Origin: PMNU01 sp035480575
GTDB taxonomy: Bacteria > Patescibacteriota > Saccharimonadia > Saccharimonadales > UBA4665
DNA: 41,399 bases
Assembly: GCA_035480575.1 (NCBI GenBank)
Contig: DATIHR010000021.1
Location: 1 to 41,399 of the forward strand
Reading direction: 5' to 3'
The position numbers were made by a program, and so were the translations under genes. The notes below the pieces were generated by a model. It saw only the letters and a list, made by a program, of their open reading frames with translations, was not told where the DNA came from and did no database searches. Below, piece by piece: positions 29,348-36,699 of this stretch. Positions within the stretch are counted from its first letter, which is position 1. Every line of letters starts with the position of its first letter.

Positions 29348-30790
29348 ATGAAATATTACGTAACCACCTCTATTGCGTACGTAAACGCAGCCCCGCACAT
29401 TGGCTACGCCATGGAGCTTTTGCAGGCCGATGTACTGGCCCGGGCCGCTCGCCAACGCGGCGATGAGGTCATTTTTTGTACCGGCACCGACGAACATGGC
29501 ACAAAAGTTGCCCAAAAAGCCGCCGAGGCCGGCAAAACGCCCCAGCAATTTGCCGACGAAGTTAGTAAGCATTTTTTGGACCTAACCAAACTACTAGGTA
29601 TTAGCAACGACCGCTTTATCCGCACCACCGACCCCAACCACGAAACGCGTGCCCAAATTATTTGGAAGGCCCTAGCGGCTGATATTTACAAAAGCAAATA
29701 CTCCGGTTGGTATGACGTCCGCCAGGAAGAGTTTGTGCCCGAATCCGAGGCCGACCCGGCCCGCATGAAGCCGGACCACCCCCAGGCCTACCAAAAGCTA
29801 GAAGAAGAAAATTACTTTTTTAAGCTGTCTAAGTATAACGACAAGATTAAAGAAGCCATAGAATCTGGCGCCTTCCAAATTGTGCCCGAAACCCGCAAGA
29901 ACGAAATTTTAGCAGTACTAAAAGATGGCCTAAAAGATATTAGTATTTCCCGCCCCAAAGAAAAGTTAGAGTGGGGCGTAGCCGTGCCAGGCGACGAGAC
30001 GCAAGTAATGTATGTGTGGGTCGAGGCACTCATGAATTACATTACGGTACTAGGCTACCCAGAGCACCAAAATTTTAAAGACTTTTGGCCAGCGCAGGTG
30101 CAGGTAATTGGTAAGGACATTACGCGGTTCCATGCCGCTATTTGGCCTGCCATGCTGATGAGCCTGGGGCTGGCATTGCCCAAGCAACTATATGTACACA
30201 GTTTTATTACCGTAGAAGGCGAGAAGATGAGTAAAAGCGTCGGCAATGTTATCTCGCCCCAAGAGGTAGTCAGCAAATACGGCGTAGACGCCTTCCGCTA
30301 CTACTTCCTGCGCCACATTCCCAGCTACAACGACGGCGATTTTAGTTGGGCCACCTACGACAATGCGTATAACAACGAACTGGCCAACGAGCTTGGCAAT
30401 GCCGTGCAGCGCACTGCTGCCATGCTGCAAAAGTATCAATCCGGCCAGATTGGCAAAGTGCCCGCTGCCGAGCACGACAGTAAAGAAATTACCGATGCCA
30501 TTGCCCTATGCAAGTTCGACCGTGCCCTTGACTACATTTGGGATCAAGTCCGGGGGCTCAACCAATACATAGATGCCGAGAAACCATGGGAAATTGCTAA
30601 AAGTGGCGACGTCGCGCACTTAAACGAAGTGCTAGCCTACCAGGTGGGCTGCCTGCTGGAGATTGCCGATTTGCTCACACCGTTCTTGCCTAGTACAGCC
30701 GAAAAGATCAAGGGTGTGTTTGGCAGCGATACCGTCCAGCCTATATCTGGTACGCTGTTCCCGAAGCTAGAAGCACCTAAAAAATCCTAA
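29348..30790 (+). CDS. metG: Methionyl-tRNA synthetase
   Basis: The 480-residue protein carries the class I motifs HIGH as PHIGYAMEL near residue 18 and KMSKS as GEKMSKSVGN near residue 298, with the CP region YSGWYDVRQEEFVPESEA lacking the Cys pair of zinc-type enzymes, and an anticodon-binding helical C-terminus (FDRALDYIWDQVRGLNQYIDAEKPWEIAK). The C-terminal dimerisation domain found in longer MetG is absent. It charges tRNA-Met. The ATG at 29348 has no good ribosome binding site within 15 bases. The upstream Met-rich leader ORF and hairpin suggest attenuation control. The glycosyltransferase gene follows 9 bp downstream in the same direction. Confidence 0.97.
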   Translation: MKYYVTTSIAYVNAAPHIGYAMELLQADVLARAARQRGDEVIFCTGTDEHGTKVAQKAAEAGKTPQQFADEVSKHFLDLTKLLGISNDRFIRTTDPNHETRAQIIWKALAADIYKSKYSGWYDVRQEEFVPESEADPARMKPDHPQAYQKLEEENYFFKLSKYNDKIKEAIESGAFQIVPETRKNEILAVLKDGLKDISISRPKEKLEWGVAVPGDETQVMYVWVEALMNYITVLGYPEHQNFKDFWPAQVQVIGKDITRFHAAIWPAMLMSLGLALPKQLYVHSFITVEGEKMSKSVGNVISPQEVVSKYGVDAFRYYFLRHIPSYNDGDFSWATYDNAYNNELANELGNAVQRTAAMLQKYQSGQIGKVPAAEHDSKEITDAIALCKFDRALDYIWDQVRGLNQYIDAEKPWEIAKSGDVAHLNEVLAYQVGCLLEIADLLTPFLPSTAEKIKGVFGSDTVQPISGTLFPKLEAPKKS

Positions 30791-30799
30791 GTATCTACC

Positions 30800-31867
30800 A
30801 TGAAAATCGCTGTCATCACTTGTTACGACCAAAACGACCACATACGTCCGCGGGTACTACGCAAGGGTTTTGCGGATGTACCTGGCGTGCAAACCATTGT
30901 TATCAAAAACAAGAACAAAGGGCTGCTGCGCTACTTTGAAACTCCATGGAACGTGCTGAAGCTACGATTTACAGAGCACCCGGATGTGTACGTGGTTACG
31001 TTTCGTGGTTACGAAATACTGTTGCTCGTAAAGTTGATAGCCGGGCGTAAACCAGTCGTGTTCGACGAGATGATTAACCTGGTTGAATATATGCACGAGC
31101 ACAAGAAAATAACGCCAGGTTCTGTCGGTGACAAAGTATTGAATGCTGTCTATACGTGGATGCTTAAACGGAGCCGATTTATTCTGGCTGACACCGATGC
31201 GCACGCCGATTTATCTGCTCGGCTCAGCAAGGTGCCGCGTGATCGCTACGTAACTATCCCCATTGGTACCGAGGAAGCGCTTTTTTATCCGGATGCGCAT
31301 GCCGCGCCCAATCAGCCTGGCACATTCGAGGTATTTTATTACGGTGTCATGCAAAAACTGCACGGCCTGGATCATTTTTTGGAAGCCGCGGTTATGCTCG
31401 GTAACCACCCAGACATTGTGTTTCGGGTTGGCGGCGATAAAGGCAAATCCAAAGCCAAGGTAGACGACGCCATTCGGCGCGGCGCGCACATCATTTACCA
31501 TGACTGGTTTGAATATAAACAGGAATTGCCGCGTTTGATTCGCGGCTGCCAGCTGCTAGTGGGCGGCCCATTCGGTAATTCGGCTCAGGCGCAGTTTGTT
31601 ATTACGACCAAGACATTCCAGGGCTTGGCCTGTACGGTGCCGGTACTCGTTGGCCGTAACAAGGTAAATGACGCATTTGTAGATATAAAAAACAGCCTTG
31701 TAGTACCCCAGGGCGATGCCCAGGCTATTGCCGATGCTGTCTTGTGGGCCTATCTACACCCCAAGCAATTGCACACGGTTGCGAAAGCCGGGCGCGAACT
31801 GTACGAACACGAGTTTTCGGACGCACAAATTGCAGGGCGCCTAACCACGCTTGTAAAAGAGCTGTAA
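30800..31867 (+). CDS. Glycosyltransferase, GT-B fold (family 4-like)
   Basis: The 355-residue protein has two Rossmann halves. The N-terminal one starts MKIAVITCYDQNDHIRPRVLRKGF, and the C-terminal one runs through RYVTIPIGTEEALFYPDA (the usual start of the nucleotide-sugar domain), FYYGVMQKLHGLDHFLEAAV, DIVFRVGGDKGK and TTKTFQGLACTVPVLVGRN, corresponding to the EX7E-like helix region of GT4 enzymes, though the Glu pair is not intact. Donor and acceptor are unknown, but cell-surface glycan is the usual role. It lies between metG and the tatD-like gene and overlaps the latter by one base (TAATG). Confidence 0.82.
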   Translation: MKIAVITCYDQNDHIRPRVLRKGFADVPGVQTIVIKNKNKGLLRYFETPWNVLKLRFTEHPDVYVVTFRGYEILLLVKLIAGRKPVVFDEMINLVEYMHEHKKITPGSVGDKVLNAVYTWMLKRSRFILADTDAHADLSARLSKVPRDRYVTIPIGTEEALFYPDAHAAPNQPGTFEVFYYGVMQKLHGLDHFLEAAVMLGNHPDIVFRVGGDKGKSKAKVDDAIRRGAHIIYHDWFEYKQELPRLIRGCQLLVGGPFGNSAQAQFVITTKTFQGLACTVPVLVGRNKVNDAFVDIKNSLVVPQGDAQAIADAVLWAYLHPKQLHTVAKAGRELYEHEFSDAQIAGRLTTLVKEL

Positions 31868-32688
31868 TGGCCACGCCGCTGACCGACACGCACTGTCATA
31901 TTCATGAGGCATGGCGCTCGGTAAACGGCGACGACGCGACCGCCAAGCTGTGGGCCAAAGGCGGTAATCCGGACGCCGACGATATTATCGCCCGTGCACT
32001 AGCCGATGACGTAACCAAAATGCTTTGCGTCGGCACAACACTGCCGGACAGCGCCATGGGCATCGAGTTTGTAAGTAGCCGCGACCACGTGTGGGCAACT
32101 ATTGGGTTGCATCCGCACGAGGCCAAAGACTACGCCACCGACTCTAAGAAGTTAGCGGACTTTGTCGCTTTGGCCGGCAAGCCAAAGGTCGTGGCCGTTG
32201 GCGAGTGTGGGCTGGATTATTTTTATAACCATTCGTCCAAAGCAGATCAAGAAAAAGTGCTTCGGTTTCAGATAGAGCTGGCACTACGACATAATGTGCC
32301 GGTGATTTTCCATGTGCGTGAAGCGTTTGATGATTTCTGGCCCATTTTTGATGACTATCAAGGTACTCGCGGTGTTATTCATAGCTTCAGCGCTACCGAG
32401 AAAGAGTTAGGGCAGGCTTTGGAGCGGGGGTTGTACATAGGCCTAAACGGCATCATGACATTTACTAAACACGTTAAGCAACTAGATGCCGCTAAAGTCG
32501 TGCCACTCGACAGATTACTACTGGAAACCGACGCACCATTCTTGACACCGCAAGGCTACCGTGGTAGTATTTGTGAGCCAAAACATGTTCGTGTGACCGC
32601 CCAATTTTTAAGTGAGCTTCGAAACGAGTCGCTTGATGAGTTGGCCATGGCCACAACGAACAATGCGAATAAACTTTTTAGACTGTAG
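31867..32688 (+). CDS. tatD: TatD family metal-dependent hydrolase (DNase-like)
   Basis: The 273-residue protein starts at ATG 31867, overlapping the previous stop; the longer frame from 31744 is an out-of-context extension. It has all ligands of the TatD TIM barrel: DTHCHIH (His-x-His), GECGLDYFYN (Glu), IFHVRE (His), GVIHSFSA (His) and ETDAPFL (Asp). TatD proteins act as 3'-5' exonucleases or metal-dependent hydrolases in DNA repair and quality control. The gene is part of the metG-downstream run and ends nine bases before the next small gene. Confidence 0.95.
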   Translation: MATPLTDTHCHIHEAWRSVNGDDATAKLWAKGGNPDADDIIARALADDVTKMLCVGTTLPDSAMGIEFVSSRDHVWATIGLHPHEAKDYATDSKKLADFVALAGKPKVVAVGECGLDYFYNHSSKADQEKVLRFQIELALRHNVPVIFHVREAFDDFWPIFDDYQGTRGVIHSFSATEKELGQALERGLYIGLNGIMTFTKHVKQLDAAKVVPLDRLLLETDAPFLTPQGYRGSICEPKHVRVTAQFLSELRNESLDELAMATTNNANKLFRL

Positions 32689-32697
32689 TACAACAAT

Positions 32698-32985
32698 ATG
32701 ACTAAGCACAATCTCATCACCTCCCGCGAGAAAATGCGCTTGTACGAGCAAGACTCGGCGGCTGCAACACGCGTTGGCGTTCTTCTGGAGAGCGATAATC
32801 GTCTTAATTCGGTAATGGAGAAAATGCAGATCGCCGGCGGTGCCGTTGCTATGGCCCCTACCGCTCGTGCTGTTGCGGAGCAGATGGCGCAGCAGGAAAA
32901 TGATTCTCAGAGTCAAGCTGCTACATATACCGCCATGAACCCCGACATGCACGTCAACCCTGTCACCGAGGGCGCGGGAGCGTAA
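32698..32985 (+). CDS. Hypothetical small protein (95 residues)
   Basis: The frame begins at ATG 32698, nine bases after the TatD stop, and ends five bases before the next gene, which fits a tightly packed operon. The protein is helical, rich in Ala, Met, Gln and Glu, with no cysteine, signal or membrane segment, and a disordered-looking tail (NPDMHVNPVTEGAGA). I do not recognise it. There is no strong ribosome binding site; coupling to tatD translation is likely. Confidence 0.6.
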   Translation: MTKHNLITSREKMRLYEQDSAAATRVGVLLESDNRLNSVMEKMQIAGGAVAMAPTARAVAEQMAQQENDSQSQAATYTAMNPDMHVNPVTEGAGA

Positions 32986-32989
32986 CGCC

Positions 32990-33361
32990 ATGTCGCTTGG
33001 CCTTTTTTCTGGGATGAATAAACAGCGCGATGCTGAACGCCGCGCCAAGCGCTACCGCGAACTGCTTCGTAAAGAAGCAAAAATCGGCGGTGAATTATTT
33101 GGACCTTTGCGCGATGGTGCGCGCCGCGAATTCTTTTGCCTAAACGAAGACACCTGGGTGTGGCACGAGGAATGGGTTGACGAAAATAATATGCACCATG
33201 CGGTTACAACTCGTTACGACATCCGTCCGCAAGGTATTATGAAGGCCCAGGACGGTTTGCCGTACCATTATATTTCGCGCGATGAAGCCAAAAACTTCTA
33301 CAAAGCCGTCAAACTATACAACAAGCGCGTCCTAAACGAGCTGTACGGCTACGCATACTAA
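32990..33361 (+). CDS. Hypothetical basic protein (123 residues)
   Basis: The protein starts at ATG 32990, four bases after the preceding stop. The N-terminal half is strongly basic (MNKQRDAERRAKRYRELLRKEAK), followed by a mixed alpha/beta region rich in aromatics (RREFFCLNEDTWVWHEEWVDENN, then RYDIRPQGIMKAQDGLPYHYIS) and a C-terminal helix ending YNKRVLNELYGYAY. It may bind nucleic acid or a membrane surface, but I recognise no family. It is the last gene before the cysteine desulfurase, which appears to have its own promoter. Confidence 0.65.
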   Translation: MSLGLFSGMNKQRDAERRAKRYRELLRKEAKIGGELFGPLRDGARREFFCLNEDTWVWHEEWVDENNMHHAVTTRYDIRPQGIMKAQDGLPYHYISRDEAKNFYKAVKLYNKRVLNELYGYAY

Positions 33362-33371
33362 GTAATTTTGC

Positions 33372-33377
33372 TATGCT
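33372..33377 (+). promoter_or_regulatory. Extended -10 for the cysteine desulfurase
   Basis: TGC-TATGCT (33369-33377) ends seven bases before ATG 33385, an extended -10 in the position of the other leaderless starts. It favours ATG 33385 over ATG 33373, which lies inside the element. Confidence 0.5.
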
Positions 33378-33384
33378 TCGTAGT

Positions 33385-34539
33385 ATGAGCACTCACGACG
33401 ACGTTGTGTATCTAGATCACGCTGCTGCTACGCCGCTAGACCCGGCGGTCTTAAAGGCTATGCAGCCATACCTTACCGAACGGTTTTACAATCCATCGGC
33501 TACGTATAAAGAGGCGCAGGCCGTCCATGCCGACCTGGAATCTGCGCGTGCCGGCGTAGCTCATTGGTTAGGCGCCAAACCTACCGAAATTATTTTTACT
33601 GCTGGTGGTACCGAGGCCAATAACTTGGCTATTCGTGGTGTTATGGAACAATTCCCAGAAGGCAATGTCGTTGTTAGTAGCATTGAGCACGAATCGGTAC
33701 TCGCTGCTGCCGGTGCATGTAAACACAGTATGGCGCCGGTTACGCCGGAAGGTATTGTTGATGTAGCGCAGCTAGAAAAGCTTTTAGACGACGCTACCGT
33801 ACTGATAAGTGTTATGTATGCTAATAACGAGGTTGGTACGGTACAACCCATCCGTAGGATAACGCAGCTAGCCGAGGCAATACGCCAAAAACGCGCCAAA
33901 AGCGGCAACAAACTACCGCTTTATGTGCATACTGATGCCGCCCAAGCGGCTGGTTTTTTGGACCTGCACGCAGCACGTTTGGGTGTAGACATGTTGACGA
34001 TTAATGCCGGTAAAATATATGGCCCTCGGCAGGTCGGTGCCTTGTATGTGCAATCGCACGTTATCTTGGCGCCCCAAATGTTGGGCGGTGGCCAAGAGCG
34101 CGGTTTGCGTTCTGGGACAGAGAATGTGGCCGGAGCAGTTGGTATGCGTGTTGCGCTCGACATTGCACAGGAACCGCGGCAGCGCGAGGCCAAGCGGTTG
34201 CAAGATTTGCAGGCGTACTTTATCACCCAGCTGCAGCAAGCACTAGCAAGTGTGCGTATTAATGGGTCGCGTAAACTACGGTTGCCGAACAATGTGCACG
34301 TGACCATTCCTGGCATAGACAATGAACGTGTTATTTTTCAGCTCGACGATCGGGGGGTTATTTGTGCTGCAGGTTCGGCATGTAGCGCAGATAGCGGAGA
34401 ACCCTCGCACGTATTACGTGCCATGGGATTGTCAGATGATGACGCGCGCGCTAGCCTGCGTTTTACCATGGGCCGTGACACGACAAAAAAAGATATAGAC
34501 CATACGGTACAGGCGCTTGTGAGTAGCATTGTTCCTTGA
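33385..34539 (+). CDS. Cysteine desulfurase (NifS/IscS class V aminotransferase)
   Basis: The 384-residue protein has YLDHAAATPLDPAV near the start, FTAGGTEANNLAI, SSIEHESV, MYANNEVGTVQPI, HTDAAQAAG and the PLP-lysine in NAGKIYGPRQVGALY, followed by GGGQERGLRSGTEN and the active-site cysteine in ICAAGSACSADSGEPSHVL. It removes sulfur from cysteine for Fe-S cluster or tRNA thiolation. The lysine motif usually reads SAHK, whereas here it is NAGK. No iscU, tRNA-thiolation or other partner gene is adjacent. The start is set by the extended -10 at 33372. Confidence 0.93.
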   Translation: MSTHDDVVYLDHAAATPLDPAVLKAMQPYLTERFYNPSATYKEAQAVHADLESARAGVAHWLGAKPTEIIFTAGGTEANNLAIRGVMEQFPEGNVVVSSIEHESVLAAAGACKHSMAPVTPEGIVDVAQLEKLLDDATVLISVMYANNEVGTVQPIRRITQLAEAIRQKRAKSGNKLPLYVHTDAAQAAGFLDLHAARLGVDMLTINAGKIYGPRQVGALYVQSHVILAPQMLGGGQERGLRSGTENVAGAVGMRVALDIAQEPRQREAKRLQDLQAYFITQLQQALASVRINGSRKLRLPNNVHVTIPGIDNERVIFQLDDRGVICAAGSACSADSGEPSHVLRAMGLSDDDARASLRFTMGRDTTKKDIDHTVQALVSSIVP

Positions 34540-34565
34540 CACTTTACGACGAATCCTGCTACGCT
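34536..34565 (+). promoter_or_regulatory. Promoter of the YerC-like gene
   Basis: A consensus TTGACA (34536-34541) and TACGCT (34560-34565) have an 18-bp spacer. Transcription would begin near 34572, where a 3-codon frame (ATG AAA ACT TAA) lies, directly followed by a terminator-like hairpin. Confidence 0.65.
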
Positions 34566-34581
34566 AGGGCAATGAAAACTT

Positions 34582-34610
34582 AACACGTAAAGCAATAGTA
34601 CGTGTTTTTT
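34582..34610 (+). terminator. Hairpin with T-run between promoter and YerC-like gene
   Basis: AACACGTA (34582-34589) pairs perfectly with TACGTGTT (34599-34606), with a 9-nt loop and then TTTT. It is downstream of the predicted promoter and 17 bp before the yerC-like ATG. It may simply end the desulfurase transcript, or may act as an attenuator or leader structure for the regulator gene. Confidence 0.6.
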
Positions 34611-34627
34611 AATGTAAGTGGAGGGGT

Positions 34628-34936
34628 ATGCAAGCCCAAGATCAAAGCGAGCTATGGAATAAGCCAGCTGTAGCGCAACTGGTGCAGGTAGTAACGGCAA
34701 TTGTCGACGAACAAACAATGCGTCGGTTTTTGCGTGACCTGCTCACCGAAAAAGAAATTAAAGAAATGAGCGCCCGGCTTATGGCAGCTAAAATGCTCAA
34801 AGAGGGTGCGACCTACCTGGAGATTGTCGAGAGGACCCGCCTTTCCAGCCGTACAGTCGCTCGTATTAGCTCGTGGCTACAAAACGGTTGCAAGGGCTAC
34901 GACGCCGCCATCGAAATACTTAGCACTAATAAATAA
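34628..34936 (+). CDS. YerC/YecD-type TrpR-like DNA-binding protein
   Basis: The 102-residue protein starts at ATG 34628 after GGAGGGG. It has the helix layout of the TrpR superfamily: DEQTMRRFLRDLLTEKEIKEMSARLMAAKMLKEG, then the helix-turn-helix TYLEIVERTRLSSRTVARISSWL. The YerC/YecD group has unknown targets in most bacteria and is commonly small and single-domain as here. It has its own promoter and a hairpin in the leader, suggesting autogenous control (inference). It precedes the ATPase-like operon by 85 bp. Confidence 0.92.
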   Translation: MQAQDQSELWNKPAVAQLVQVVTAIVDEQTMRRFLRDLLTEKEIKEMSARLMAAKMLKEGATYLEIVERTRLSSRTVARISSWLQNGCKGYDAAIEILSTNK

Positions 34937-34948
34937 CTCTTTCTTCGG

Positions 34949-34988
34949 GTTGCTTTCGTCACTTTGAGAGAAGGCATCCGAAAGCGAC
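34949..34988. other. 10-bp hairpin after the YerC-like gene
   Basis: GTTGCTTTCG (34949-34958) pairs with CGAAAGCGAC (34979-34988) through ten pairs (one G-U), with a 20-nt loop. No T-run follows on the plus strand, so it is not a standard intrinsic terminator. It ends 20 bp before the -10 of the ATPase-like operon. Confidence 0.45.
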
Positions 34989-35004
34989 ACGGTAGCGGGC
35001 GCGG

Positions 35005-35013
35005 TGCTATACT
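35005..35013 (+). promoter_or_regulatory. Extended -10 of the ATPase-like operon
   Basis: TGC-TATACT (35005-35013) is an extended -10, eight bases before ATG 35022. There is no ribosome binding site, so the c-like gene is predicted to be translated from a leaderless end. Confidence 0.65.
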
Positions 35014-35021
35014 AAAAGCTA

Positions 35022-35855
35022 ATGTTTAAGAAGATACTGCTAGGGTTTGGTTTTGCTGGACTCTTGGTTGTTGCTGCTTGTAGTACGGCTAGCGCACAAA
35101 GTGTTACCCAAGGGTTTGTGCCGGGTGAAGACGGGCTGCAGAACGGTATGATTGTGCGGCTGAATGGTAAAGATAAAACAACTGCCAAAATTGTCGCCTT
35201 AAGCCAAGAGAACGAGCAGCAAATGCTGGGCATAATTGTAGCGTCGAGCGATTCGCCGGTGGCGTTGGCTGACCCGAATGCTAAGCAGCAAGTGTTTATT
35301 GCCCGCAACGGCCAGTATGCAGTGCTTGTGAGTACACAAAACGGACCTATAAAAGCCGGCGATTCTATTGTTATATCGTCCATAAAGGGCGTTGGCATGA
35401 AGGCCGACAGCAAACACCAGGCCATTTTGGGCAAGGCGCTGCAAAATTTTAGCGAAGGTGCTAATGCCAACAGCAGTCTAACGCTTAACTCTGGCCAATC
35501 GAAAACAAAAGTGGCCATTGGGCGCATTTTGGTAGATGTGGGCATTACACGTAACCCGGGCTACAGCGGCGACGCCATTGCCAACGTGCCGCAGTGGTTG
35601 GCAAAAGCCGCACGGGCAGTAAGTGGAAGGCCAATTACTGCGCTCAGGCTGTACGCTTGCCTGGCTATTTTGGTCGTGGCCTTTTTTGTGGCCGGCACTG
35701 TGCTGTTCGCGGGAGCACGGAGCGGTATGAACGCTGTCGGGCGTAATCCCTTTGCAAAAAAGACCATAATGAAGAGTATGGTGACCGTGGTGATGATGGC
35801 GATTATCATTGTCACGGTTGGCATTATTGCGGTATATTTATTACTAAAGGTATAA
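35022..35855 (+). CDS. Exported membrane protein with c-subunit-like C-terminal hairpin lacking the carboxylate
   Basis: The 277-residue protein has an N-terminal signal (ILLGFGFAGLLVVAACSTASA, VAAC being a possible lipobox), about 170 residues of predicted beta-rich extracytoplasmic domain, then two transmembrane helices (about 209-231 and 250-275). The hairpin resembles F-type subunit c: small residues before the loop, GRNP at 240-243 (canonical R-Q/N-P), then FAKKTIMKSM and a second hydrophobic helix. Counted from the loop Arg, the ion-binding Asp/Glu should be at residue 261, but this is Ile, and neither helix has any acidic residue. It is the first gene of the F1 operon, in the place of atpB/atpE. 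It may be a structural anchor derived from c. Confidence 0.6.
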   Translation: MFKKILLGFGFAGLLVVAACSTASAQSVTQGFVPGEDGLQNGMIVRLNGKDKTTAKIVALSQENEQQMLGIIVASSDSPVALADPNAKQQVFIARNGQYAVLVSTQNGPIKAGDSIVISSIKGVGMKADSKHQAILGKALQNFSEGANANSSLTLNSGQSKTKVAIGRILVDVGITRNPGYSGDAIANVPQWLAKAARAVSGRPITALRLYACLAILVVAFFVAGTVLFAGARSGMNAVGRNPFAKKTIMKSMVTVVMMAIIIVTVGIIAVYLLLKV

Positions 35856-35920
35856 CGCTTATGTTCTTAAGGGGGACTTCCAGTTTGGCACATTTTGGCC
35901 CAGATACTGACCTCGTAACT

Positions 35921-36021
35921 GCTGGCCGCGCAAGTCAGACTTGTTCTGACTTTGTGGCCGGCAGGCTTATGTTGCTCCGCGCTCACCGTACCTTTAGTAC
36001 GGCTCGTTTACGGTGCTCGCG
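35921..36021. other. Structured intergenic RNA region in the ATPase-like operon
   Basis: Within the 226-bp gap between the c-like and b-like genes there are two strong stem-loops. The first (35921-35962) has AAGTCAGA/TCTGACTT with a 5-nt loop and an outer GCTGGCC/GGCCGGC. The second (35978-36021) offers two alternatives: CCGTAC/GTACGG with a 5-nt loop, or CACCGT/ACGGTG extended by CGCG/CGCG. No T-run follows. It may set relative expression or RNA stability of the two parts of the operon. A frame across it (35861-36085) is not convincing. Confidence 0.5.
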
Positions 36022-36081
36022 TCTGAACCAAACTGCACTCAAATCAGAAAGTCCTAACCCGTTAAAAGCTGGGATTCAAGC

Positions 36082-36699
36082 ATGACGATTTGGATGCTGG
36101 CGTTGGTTTTGGTGGCGATTTGGGGGGTTGGGTTTGCGATTATTTGGCTTGGGGTTAAGGTTAATAGCACCATTAAGCCGAAGAAGTCGCTTGCGGCGCT
36201 CGAGGACGCTGCCGAAGAAGATGTTGAGCATATTTTTAACGAGGAATTCCGCGAGGAGTTGCGTAACCGTGGCCGTCTGCACTTCGAGAAGATTTTGGGC
36301 GAGAACGCTATGTTTTTGCAGCAAGACTTGCGCCTGACTACCTCGCAGCTCAACGACTACATGAAGGAAGAAATTAGCCGTGAACTTAAGCAGGCGTTCG
36401 CCAACTACCAAAGCGCTATTACCGATGCTAAGCAACTGGCGGTTGAATCTATAGAAAAGACCAAGACGGCCATAGAAGAAGAGCGTAAAGACCTGACTGC
36501 CAAGCTTGAGGAAGAAGTTACCGAAGAGCGTGAGCGACGCATTAAGCAGTTCGATGACCGCATGTCGCAAATTGTAAACCACTATGTACTTGGGGCTATT
36601 GGCAATCAAATTGACCTAAACGATCAGCTTGAATATATCCTGAGTGAAATGGAAGCCAATAAGCAAGCGATTTTAGAGGATATCCGAAATGGCTCATGA
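36082..36699 (+). CDS. F-type ATPase subunit b-like stator protein
   Basis: The 205-residue protein has one N-terminal transmembrane helix (MTIWMLALVLVAIWGVGFAIIWLGV, by position 1-25) and a long charged helix to the end, with an acidic patch (EEDVEHIFNEEF) and a heptad-like AITDAKQLAVESIEKTKTAIEEERKD region, the profile of subunit b. Usual b is near 160 residues, so it is longer. It lies first in the tightly overlapping block b, delta, alpha, gamma, beta, epsilon and overlaps the next gene by 11 bp, strong context support. GGGA is seven bases before the start. Sequence-level similarity to known b is too low to be sure. Confidence 0.75.
   Translation: MTIWMLALVLVAIWGVGFAIIWLGVKVNSTIKPKKSLAALEDAAEEDVEHIFNEEFREELRNRGRLHFEKILGENAMFLQQDLRLTTSQLNDYMKEEISRELKQAFANYQSAITDAKQLAVESIEKTKTAIEEERKDLTAKLEEEVTEERERRIKQFDDRMSQIVNHYVLGAIGNQIDLNDQLEYILSEMEANKQAILEDIRNGS

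Noticed and set aside
35861..36085. 74-residue frame between the c-like and b-like genes
   Set aside because: It runs across the two stem-loops, has no ribosome binding site and a composition unlike proteins; the RNA structure is a simpler explanation.
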